Shown: in pieces, positions 1-4,830 of the stretch | Numbering within the stretch: position 1 is the stretch's first letter | How the letters are laid out: the number at the start of each line of letters is the position of its first letter | Assembly (NCBI GenBank): GCA_905235315.1 | Contig: CAJOLG010000110.1 | Location: 1-6,207, forward strand | Reading direction: 5' to 3' | Origin: an uncultured Solobacterium sp. | GTDB taxonomy: Bacteria; Bacillota_I; Bacilli_A; Erysipelotrichales; Erysipelotrichaceae | DNA: 6,207 nucleotides | Made by a program: the position numbers and the translations under genes | Notes under the pieces: model-generated | Seen by the model: only the letters and a program-made list of their open reading frames with translations | Databases searched by the model: none | What the model was told of the DNA's origin: nothing

Positions 1-9
1 ATCTGCGGA

Positions 10-333
10 TCAGAGCTTGCGGAACTGTTCCACATTGAGTACGAAGATCGTCGCCCCGCCGACCTGAACCTCAACCGGGAATGAAGCATACCGGCCGATG
101 TCATAGCTGGCAGTAGAAGGAACGATTTCCGTACGGCGCTCGGATTCACTTCCGATGATCTCAATGCAGTGCTCCACAAGATCATCTTCGGTTCCCACAA
201 TGATGGTGGTGTTGCCTGCCCGAAGGAAGCCGCCGGTTGTCGCAAGCCGTGTTACGGAGAAATTTTCTTTTGTGAGCGCAGCGCTGACGGCAGCCGCGTC
301 ATCATTGGATACAATTGCCAGAATCAGTTTCAT
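10..333 (-). CDS. darA: DarA/PstA-family cyclic-di-AMP receptor (PII-like)
   Basis: This 107-residue protein belongs to the DarA/PstA family of small cytosolic PII-like proteins, which form trimers and bind the second messenger cyclic-di-AMP; their downstream targets are only partly known. The length matches the family (about 109 residues). The family signature is clear: TTGGFLRAGNTT at residues 32-43, then a glycine at 47, and a C-terminal core FPVEVQVGGATIFV at 85-98. Residues I recall as contacting the ligand in the S. aureus protein (Thr28, Phe36, Leu37, Asn41, Gly47) are all present. The loop between the halves (about 61-84) is the variable region. The start is supported by a GGAGGGA site (341-347) seven bases before the ATG. 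It lies 80 bases downstream of ychF on the same strand, with a possible promoter in the gap. I am sure of the family; ligand binding is inferred from conservation. Confidence 0.95.
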   Translation of the reverse strand: MKLILAIVSNDDAAAVSAALTKENFSVTRLATTGGFLRAGNTTIIVGTEDDLVEHCIEIIGSESERRTEIVPSTASYDIGRYASFPVEVQVGGATIFVLNVEQFRKL

Positions 334-370
334 AGATTATTCCCTCCTGCAAGATTGTTCCTGTACTTTC

Positions 371-400
371 AATGTACCACCGGGGCAGTGTTTTTTCCAA
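371..400 (-). promoter_or_regulatory. Possible promoter for darA
   Basis: On the minus strand the ychF-darA gap holds TTGGAA (395-400), an 18-base spacer, and TACATT (371-376) preceded by TG at the extended -10 position. Each hexamer matches consensus at four of six positions. If used, the transcript would begin near 364 and carry a leader of about 30 bases with the strong darA ribosome binding site. It would let darA be expressed apart from the ychF operon. This is a sequence match only. Confidence 0.35.
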
Positions 401-413
401 CCGAAACCCCGGT
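379..413. repeat. 7-bp inverted repeat just after the ychF stop codon
   Basis: ACCGGGG at 379-385 is the exact reverse complement of CCCCGGT at 407-413, with a 21-base loop. The outer arm abuts the ychF stop codon (414-416). No run of T follows it on the minus strand, so it is not a normal intrinsic terminator. It overlaps the spacer and -35 of the possible darA promoter. It may be an mRNA 3'-end structure, an operator, or chance. Confidence 0.35.
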
Positions 414-1514
414 TCAGACGTTGAAGCGGAAGAAGACGATGTCTCCGTCCTGCATCACATAATCCTTTCCTTCAATGCGGAGTTTGCCGTGTTCTTTGAG
501 CGCAGCTTCGGTTTTATACTCCATGATGTCATCGTAACTGTATACTTCCGCCTTGATGAATCCTTTTTCAAAGTCCGTATGGATGATGCCTGCACACTGC
601 GGTGCCTTCATGCCTTCCCGGAATGTCCATGCCCGGTTCTCCGGTTCGCCGACCGTAAAGAAGGTCCGGAGTCCAAGCAGATGGTAGGCTGCCTGAATGA
701 TCTGGTCGAGGCCGGCAGTGCGGATGCCGAGCTCTTCAAGGAAGGCTTTTTTCTCTTCCTTGTCCATGCCGGAGAGCTCTTCTTCCATGCGTGCAGAGAT
801 TGCGATGCATTCGCTGTTTTCCTTCGCCGCAAACTCCTTCACAGCCGTATAGTACGGACTCTGATCGGGATCGCTCACCTCGTCTTCGCTCATATTGGCG
901 GCGTAGATCACCGGCTTTGCGGTAAGCAGTGCATAGTTTTTCAGCACTTCCCTGTCACTGTCGGTCAGGTCCAGAAGCCGCACCGGTGTTCCGGCAAGCA
1001 GCGCTTTCTGGAACTTCTGCAGGGCGCTGTATTCTTCTACGGCACCCTTTTCCTTTGTCTGTGCTTTCCGCAGGACCTTGGCGATCCGGTTTTCCACGGT
1101 TTCCAGATCCGCAAGGCACAGCTCAAGGTTGATCTCCTCAATATCCCGGACCGGGTCGACCGATCCTTCCACATGCTCGATATTCGGATCGTCAAAACAG
1201 CGCACCACATGAATGATGGCGTTGGTTTCCCGAATATTGGCAAGAAACTGGTTTCCGAGTCCCTCGCCCTTGGACGCTCCTTTGACAAGCCCCGCAATAT
1301 CGGTGAATTCAAAGGTGGTATAGATCACCTTCTTCGGATGAAACAGCTCAACCAGGTTGTCCATCCGTTCATCGGGCACTTCAACCACCCCGACGTTCGG
1401 CGCAATCGTCGCAAACGGATAATTCTCCGCCAGCACCCGGCTGTTGGTGATTGCGTTGAATAAAGTTGACTTCCCGACATTGGGAAGTCCTACGATTCCA
1501 GCTGTTAATGCCAT
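414..1514 (-). CDS. ychF: Ribosome-binding ATPase YchF/OLA1
   Basis: This is a 366-residue YchF/OLA1 protein, a TRAFAC-class P-loop NTPase that prefers ATP over GTP and associates with ribosomes and stress responses. Visible motifs are the P-loop GLPNVGKST (9-17), the switch II region DIAG (72-75), and NMSE (207-210) in place of the NKxD guanine-specificity motif, which explains the ATP preference. His114 in PNIEHVEG corresponds to the catalytic histidine that replaces the usual glutamine in this HAS-NTPase family. Residues of about 130-200 form the helical coiled-coil insert, and a C-terminal TGS domain runs from about 283 to 366. Length is close to the usual 363-367. The open frame continues six codons further to 1532, but I start at 1514 because GGAGGGAGA stands eight bases upstream and the protein family begins there. 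It lies 38 bases after DUF951 and is probably co-transcribed with dtd and DUF951. Confidence 0.98.
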   Translation of the reverse strand: MALTAGIVGLPNVGKSTLFNAITNSRVLAENYPFATIAPNVGVVEVPDERMDNLVELFHPKKVIYTTFEFTDIAGLVKGASKGEGLGNQFLANIRETNAIIHVVRCFDDPNIEHVEGSVDPVRDIEEINLELCLADLETVENRIAKVLRKAQTKEKGAVEEYSALQKFQKALLAGTPVRLLDLTDSDREVLKNYALLTAKPVIYAANMSEDEVSDPDQSPYYTAVKEFAAKENSECIAISARMEEELSGMDKEEKKAFLEELGIRTAGLDQIIQAAYHLLGLRTFFTVGEPENRAWTFREGMKAPQCAGIIHTDFEKGFIKAEVYSYDDIMEYKTEAALKEHGKLRIEGKDYVMQDGDIVFFRFNV

Positions 1515-1518
1515 GTGT

Positions 1519-1527
1519 TCTCCCTCC
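1519..1527 (-). promoter_or_regulatory. Ribosome binding site deciding the ychF start
   Basis: GGAGGGAGA on the minus strand, with its GGAGG core eight bases before the ATG at 1514. It lies inside the six-codon extension of the open frame, which shows that the upstream in-frame start at 1532 is not the real one. Confidence 0.85.
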
Positions 1528-1537
1528 GGCAATGAAA

Positions 1538-1553
1538 CGATACGTTCATGCGT
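1538..1553. repeat. Direct repeat copy 2 (DUF951 stop side)
   Basis: This 16-base stretch matches 1754-1769 at 14 of 16 positions. It begins at the DUF951 stop codon and lies in the gap before ychF. Like the other copy it contains ATGAACGTA on the minus strand. The two copies bracket the DUF951 gene. It may be the remnant of a small duplication, or chance. Confidence 0.35.
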
Positions 1554-1765
1554 CAGTCGGCCTCTTCCGCCGGCGCTTTTTCAATGACCCGCTTCAGTTT
1601 GCGTTCAAACTCGTGGCGCGGAAACATGATGACCGCTCCGCAGCCCTGACATTTGATCTTGATATCCGCTCCCATGCGGATCACCCGCCACACTTTGGAT
1701 TTGCGGCAGGGATGTTCTTTTTTCATTTCAACGATATCGTTGAGTCCGTAATCCGGTACGTTCAT
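1553..1765 (-). CDS. DUF951 family protein
   Basis: This 70-residue cytosolic protein matches the DUF951 family, a small Firmicutes family of unknown function that commonly sits beside ychF, as it does in Bacillus. The recognisable pattern is HPC at 18-20, W26, the R-x-GADIKIKCxxCG stretch at 30-43, and a basic C-terminal helix around R50-K63. His18, Cys20, Cys39 and Cys42 could form a zinc site of the ribbon type; this is my inference from spacing. Its ATG overlaps the dtd TGA as ATGA (1762-1765), so translation is probably coupled, and a GGAGA site lies about nine bases upstream. The position between dtd and ychF suggests a role connected to translation, but nothing in the sequence proves one. 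Confidence 0.92.
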   Translation of the reverse strand: MNVPDYGLNDIVEMKKEHPCRKSKVWRVIRMGADIKIKCQGCGAVIMFPRHEFERKLKRVIEKAPAEEAD

Positions 1766-1769
1766 ACGT
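1754..1769. repeat. Direct repeat copy 1 (DUF951 start side)
   Basis: This is the first copy of the 16-base repeat described at 1538-1553, differing at two positions. It spans the DUF951 start codon and the overlapping dtd stop codon; on the minus strand it reads ATGAACGTA, encoding the first three residues (MNV) of DUF951. Confidence 0.35.
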
Positions 1770-2247
1770 TCTGTCTCCGCTCTGTTATTCCGTTTCCCCG
1801 CAGAACCTCCTGCGAGTCCATTGTGATGGTTACCGGTCCGTCATTGAGCAGCCGCACTTTCATATCCGCACCGAAGATTCCCTCTTCGACCCGGATTCCC
1901 TTTGTGCGGAGCACTTCATTGAAATACAGATACAGTTTTTTCGCATGCGCGGGATCTCCGGCATCGGTGAATCCCGGCCGGTTGCCATGCCGGCAGTCGG
2001 CGAACAGCGTAAACTGGGAGATCGAAAGCACCGCTCCCCCGACATCTTCGATCGAACGGTTCATCTTTCCGTTTTCATCCTCAAAGATCCGCAGTTTCCG
2101 GATCTTTTCCGCCATCCGCTCCGCGACGGTTTCATCATCCGCATCGCAGAAGCCGGCGAGAATCAGATATCCCTGACCGATTTCTCCGTGCACCGTGCCG
2201 TCAATCGTGACCGACGCTTCGCTTACGCGCTGTATTACTGTTCTCAT
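1762..2247 (-). CDS. dtd: D-aminoacyl-tRNA deacylase
   Basis: This 161-residue DTD enzyme hydrolyses D-amino acids (and glycine mischarged on tRNA-Ala) from tRNA, protecting translation from non-L residues. It is a cytosolic dimer. Signatures seen are the N-terminal MRTVIQRVSEASV, the active-site SQFT motif at 77-80 with Thr80, the HGNRPGF stretch at 87-93, and the NDGPVT motif at 135-140 containing the Gly-cisPro pair (137-138) that rejects L-aminoacyl substrates. The body has normal length; the last dozen residues (to 161) exceed the usual size of about 145-150. The frame stays open 42 codons upstream to a TTG at 2373, but the family begins at MRxVIQRV, so I place the start at 2247. No proper Shine-Dalgarno lies upstream: GGTGG touches the ATG directly, and an extended -10 box lies eight bases away. 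It is the first gene of the minus-strand cluster. Confidence 0.97.
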   Translation of the reverse strand: MRTVIQRVSEASVTIDGTVHGEIGQGYLILAGFCDADDETVAERMAEKIRKLRIFEDENGKMNRSIEDVGGAVLSISQFTLFADCRHGNRPGFTDAGDPAHAKKLYLYFNEVLRTKGIRVEEGIFGADMKVRLLNDGPVTITMDSQEVLRGNGITERRQNV

Positions 2248-2254
2248 CCACCGA

Positions 2255-2263
2255 ATTATATCA
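2255..2263 (-). promoter_or_regulatory. Extended -10 promoter for the dtd operon
   Basis: The minus strand reads TGATATAAT, a perfect extended -10 element (TGn plus TATAAT). No good -35 is visible 16-18 bases upstream, which an extended -10 does not strictly need. The -10 ends seven bases before the dtd ATG, so initiation would fall at about 2248-2247, on or next to the A of the start codon, predicting a leaderless mRNA. An unseen promoter further up in the 172-base divergent gap is the alternative. Confidence 0.55.
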
Positions 2264-2368
2264 TGGTTGCGCAGAACCGATGCCCGTATGGTTTGCGCTG
2301 TATGGGGACGATTGTGACGGAACACGGCTGACACGCGGTCTTCGTTCCCCCCTGAAAACGGGAATTTA

Positions 2369-2396
2369 TTCAAATTTATGCGAAACGTGTTACGAT
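2369..2396 (+). promoter_or_regulatory. Likely promoter for the AI-2E-family gene
   Basis: TTCAAA (2369-2374) resembles a -35 at four of six positions. It is followed by a 16-base spacer and TACGAT (2391-2396), whose upstream TGT supplies an extended -10. Transcription would begin near 2403, giving a leader of about 17 bases with a GGAGT ribosome binding site at 2406-2410. It faces away from the dtd promoter. Confidence 0.5.
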
Positions 2397-2419
2397 AACA
2401 TGCATGGAGTACACCATTT

Positions 2420-3523
2420 ATGAAAAAATTACTAAGTAAACTGGATCAGAAGTATTTGAAAATAGCGGTCTACGCCGGAGGCGCAGCGATCCTGACGTTC
2501 TTTATCGGATATGCGCTCTGGAACTGTCTGCCGACATTATCCAAATTATTCACCCTGGTATGTGCAGTGCTCCGGCCGATGTTAATAGGGTTTGTGCTCT
2601 GGTATCTTCTGCTGCCCATGGTAAAGCGGATCGAGCGGATGTTTAAGCCGGAGTTTCGCGCAAAGCGCGGCGCTGCGGTTCTGATTACCTTCGTTATCAT
2701 CATCGCGGCGATTCTGATCTTCCTGATTATCGTGTCGAAGACATTTGTCTCCCAGATCAATTTCGAAAGTCTTGTTTCCGTGATTCAGTCCACCGGAACC
2801 GATCTGCAGCAGCTGATTCAGCAGGCAACGGTCTATCTGAACCAGTTCAATATCAAGATCCCGAATCTTACGTCTGCGGTAACCGGTGTGATCTCTTCTG
2901 TCGCAAGCGGGGCCACTACGTTCTTCTTCGGCGTCATCTTCGCAATCTATTTCCTGATCGATGCCGATCGGCTCGGCTCCTATTGGAAGAATGTCGCGAT
3001 AAAGATCTTCTCAAAACACACGCTGCTCCGCTTCCAGGAACTTCTGCGCGATTTGGATACCTGCTTCTCCGGCTATATCCGCGGTCAGGTCACGGATGCG
3101 ATTCTGGTCGGCGTTGTGGTTTCCATCGTCTTCTCATTCATGAAAATGAATTATGCGCTCGTGATCGGATTACTGACAGGATTTGGAAACCTGATTCCCT
3201 ATGTCGGACCGACGATTGGCTATGTCAGCGTGATTCTTGTCAATCTGATTGCCGGAGATATCCGGATGATGGTGATCGGCCTGATTGTTCTTGAAGTGAT
3301 CATGTTAATTGACGGAAATATCATCAACCCGCGTCTGCTTGCGGGAACGATCAAGATCCATCCCCTGCTGGTTATCGCTTCCCTGATCGCCGGCGGCGCG
3401 ATCGGCGGTATCCTGGGGATGCTGCTGGCAGTACCGACCGGTGCGTTCCTGCGCATGCAGTTTGACAAATGGCTCGCAAAGAAGGAACCGCCTGAGGATC
3501 CGAAACCGGATGATGCAGGCTGA
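2420..3523 (+). CDS. AI-2E family transporter (PerM/YtvI-like membrane protein)
   Basis: This 367-residue integral membrane protein belongs to the AI-2E/PerM (UPF0118) family. Members have been linked to autoinducer-2 export, cation/proton exchange or general permease roles, so the substrate cannot be read from sequence. Likely membrane segments lie near residues 15-35, 42-66, 84-106, 158-180, 225-245, 246-275, 281-297 and 312-343, with an extracytoplasmic soluble region at about 107-157. Family signatures are GYIRGQVTDAILVG (218-231), GNLIPYVGPTIG (256-267), INPRLLAGTIKIHPL (302-316) and the glycine-rich GGAIGGILGMLLAVP (325-339). The tail after 350 is charged and proline-rich (KKEPPEDPKPDDAG), presumably cytoplasmic. 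The start is supported by GGAGT nine bases upstream. It stands alone on the plus strand between a divergent promoter region and a terminator, so it is probably monocistronic. Confidence 0.93.
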   Translation: MKKLLSKLDQKYLKIAVYAGGAAILTFFIGYALWNCLPTLSKLFTLVCAVLRPMLIGFVLWYLLLPMVKRIERMFKPEFRAKRGAAVLITFVIIIAAILIFLIIVSKTFVSQINFESLVSVIQSTGTDLQQLIQQATVYLNQFNIKIPNLTSAVTGVISSVASGATTFFFGVIFAIYFLIDADRLGSYWKNVAIKIFSKHTLLRFQELLRDLDTCFSGYIRGQVTDAILVGVVVSIVFSFMKMNYALVIGLLTGFGNLIPYVGPTIGYVSVILVNLIAGDIRMMVIGLIVLEVIMLIDGNIINPRLLAGTIKIHPLLVIASLIAGGAIGGILGMLLAVPTGAFLRMQFDKWLAKKEPPEDPKPDDAG

Positions 3524-3576
3524 CCTCGGATAACAATCCGGTCACGGCAGCTGCCTATGCTGTCTCAAACAAACAG

Positions 3577-3624
3577 AAAACGACGGAGTCTCTCCTATGA
3601 CCGGAGTGTATTCCGTCGTTTTTT
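3577..3624 (+). terminator. Strong intrinsic terminator, bidirectional
   Basis: AAAACGACGGA (3577-3587) pairs perfectly with TCCGTCGTTTT (3612-3622). An inner CTCC/GGAG stem (3592-3595 with 3603-3606) lies within the loop, and six T residues (3619-3624) follow on the plus strand. It ends the plus-strand membrane gene 54 bases after its stop. The opposite strand shows the same hairpin followed by TTTTCTG, so it can also end the convergent lipoprotein gene, whose stop is at 3634. Confidence 0.88.
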
Positions 3625-3633
3625 CGTTATCGC

Positions 3634-4737
3634 TCAGTCTTCTTTTCCGTGCGCTTCCAGCCAGGCTTCTATACGGTCTTCCACATTTTCTTCAATATTG
3701 CGGTAGAAGAACGTGATGTTGTATTCATGCAGGGAACCTTGCGGGAATCCTTCCAGTGTTGTCGGAACATCAGAAGGATCGACATCCGTGACTTTCAGCG
3801 CATGCCGCGGCGTATCATCCAGGAACGCCCCGCAGAATGCAGGAGTCTCCGACTTGATCTCGCCTTTGGCATTGACCAGCACCGCGCCTTTATTCAGCGA
3901 TTTGTCAGCCGGTGTAGGTCCGCTGTTCCAGTTGATCGGGTTGATACTGACATAGGTTTCGCCCGCATGCAGAACAGGGGAATCCGTAACTTCCGGCAGT
4001 TCTGCCTCAAAACTGATGATTACACCGGTGTCATTATAATCCCAGGCCGGTTTGAGGTTCGGATATTCGGTATAAACCGATTCGGGGACACCCCATCCGA
4101 TCAGATAGGCTGCCGCAAGATCATCCCGCAGCGCTTTTGCCTCAGGTGTATCCGGCGCAAAGTAATCTTCGAGAAGCCGCAGAGCGCACATTCCGCCGGA
4201 AGAATACCCGAACAGAATCAGCGGACGTCCGCTTTCATGGATATTCTCCAGGTAATATTCAAAGGCAGCAGCCGCATCCGCGTACTCCCGGTCCGCATAC
4301 TGCTCCGCATTGTCTTTGAGCAGTGCTTCGAGCGTTGCCTGACGGCGCATCGGAGAATACACGACGCATTCATCCGTAACCATGCCCTTCATCCGGTTCA
4401 CCAGACCCTGTTCTCTGCGGAAGGACAGTTCATTGACGGCGATATTGCCTTCCGGGCCGTTGACCACCGATCCCGGCAGAACAAATGCGTCCGCCTCCGC
4501 ATCTTTATCTCCCTCGTTATAGCAGAGCCACATCGACGCATCGGAGAAATCGAGCGGGCTGAAGTCCGTTTCCATCACAATCTCCGGCTCCGCACTTTCC
4601 GTCGGTGCCGGTTCCGCCGCCGCTGTCGGCTCAGGTGTTGGTTCCGGCGTGGGTTCCGGTTCTGCGGCAGTATTCCCCGCTGTATTCGTGCATCCGCAAA
4701 GCCCAAGCACCAACAGCGCACATAAAATTCGTTTCAT
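3634..4737 (-). CDS. Secreted lipoprotein with DUF3089-type alpha/beta-hydrolase domain
   Basis: This 367-residue protein carries a lipoprotein signal peptide (KR followed by a hydrophobic stretch, lipobox LCGC with the lipidated Cys16), so it should be anchored on the outer face of the membrane. Residues 26-52 are a low-complexity Pro-Glu-Thr-Ala tether. From about 60 onward it resembles the DUF3089 alpha/beta-hydrolase family: VVYSPMRRQA (125-134), YADAAAAFEYYL (152-163), the nucleophile elbow GYSSGG (177-182) with predicted catalytic Ser179, AAAYLIGWGVPE (208-219), INPINW (265-270), and a C-terminal LHEYNITFFYRNIEENVEDR (336-355) with predicted catalytic His337. The acid residue is unclear. 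Substrate is unknown; an esterase or lipase-like activity is the cautious inference. The start has GGAGG seven bases upstream. It has its own promoter and is probably monocistronic. Confidence 0.82.
   Translation of the reverse strand: MKRILCALLVLGLCGCTNTAGNTAAEPEPTPEPTPEPTAAAEPAPTESAEPEIVMETDFSPLDFSDASMWLCYNEGDKDAEADAFVLPGSVVNGPEGNIAVNELSFRREQGLVNRMKGMVTDECVVYSPMRRQATLEALLKDNAEQYADREYADAAAAFEYYLENIHESGRPLILFGYSSGGMCALRLLEDYFAPDTPEAKALRDDLAAAYLIGWGVPESVYTEYPNLKPAWDYNDTGVIISFEAELPEVTDSPVLHAGETYVSINPINWNSGPTPADKSLNKGAVLVNAKGEIKSETPAFCGAFLDDTPRHALKVTDVDPSDVPTTLEGFPQGSLHEYNITFFYRNIEENVEDRIEAWLEAHGKED
4582..4662 (-). repeat. Pro-Glu-Thr low-complexity tether in the lipoprotein
   Basis: This stretch codes for residues 26-52 of the lipoprotein. 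It starts with three PEPT units (28-30 partial, then 31-34 and 35-38) and continues as an Ala/Pro/Glu-rich stretch. Such linkers hold a catalytic domain away from the membrane across the cell wall. Short in-frame repeats like these can change copy number between strains. Confidence 0.75.
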
Positions 4738-4758
4738 CGAAAAACCTCCGTGTCAGTC

Positions 4759-4764
4759 ATTATA
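4759..4764 (-). promoter_or_regulatory. -10 box of the lipoprotein gene promoter
   Basis: A perfect TATAAT on the minus strand lies 21 bases upstream of the start codon, just ahead of the GGAGG ribosome binding site (4745-4749). Initiation would be near 4752, leaving a very short leader of about 15 bases. I see no good -35 at 16-18 bases; the expected place is filled by the arm of an inverted repeat (4778-4784), which may indicate activator or repressor control. Confidence 0.5.
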
Positions 4765-4777
4765 CGTTGTTTCCTGT

Positions 4778-4814
4778 CCGCATGCGCCTGAAAAGGCATT
4801 CTTCAATCATGCGG
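4778..4814. repeat. Nested inverted repeat upstream of the lipoprotein promoter
   Basis: CCGCATG (4778-4784) is the reverse complement of CATGCGG (4808-4814). Between them a second small hairpin, GCCT/AGGC with a GAAA loop on the plus strand (4786-4797), is nested. No T-run follows on the minus strand, so it is a poor terminator for the aldo/keto reductase gene that ends at 4831. It lies just upstream of the lipoprotein -10 and could be an operator or a 3'-end RNA structure. Confidence 0.4.
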
Positions 4815-4830
4815 CGTTTGATGCCTGCGG

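Noticed and set aside
372..1463. A 363-codon plus-strand open frame opposite ychF
   Set aside because: It is antisense to an unmistakable YchF, has no family-like sequence (runs of His, Cys and Phe), and arises from the codon bias of the real gene.
1515..1532. A longer ychF start adding six residues
   Set aside because: The added codons consist of the Shine-Dalgarno itself; family proteins start at the shorter Met.
1466..2176. A 236-codon plus-strand open frame across DUF951 and dtd
   Set aside because: It crosses two conserved genes on the other strand and shows Ser/Arg/Phe-rich shadow composition without a domain.
2248..2373. A 42-residue N-terminal extension of dtd from a TTG or an internal GTG
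   Set aside because: The DTD fold begins at MRxVIQRV. The TTG at 2373 lacks a ribosome binding site, and the GGGGGG before the GTG is about 12 bases away with unconserved sequence after it.
2248..2419. A riboswitch or T-box leader in the divergent gap
   Set aside because: Both putative transcripts would start too close to their genes for a structured leader, and I find no conserved riboswitch or T-box sequence.
3649..4725. A 358-codon plus-strand open frame opposite the lipoprotein gene
   Set aside because: It is rich in Arg, Cys and Ile with no recognisable domain, lies entirely antisense to a gene with signal peptide, ribosome binding site and promoter, and runs away from the shared terminator.
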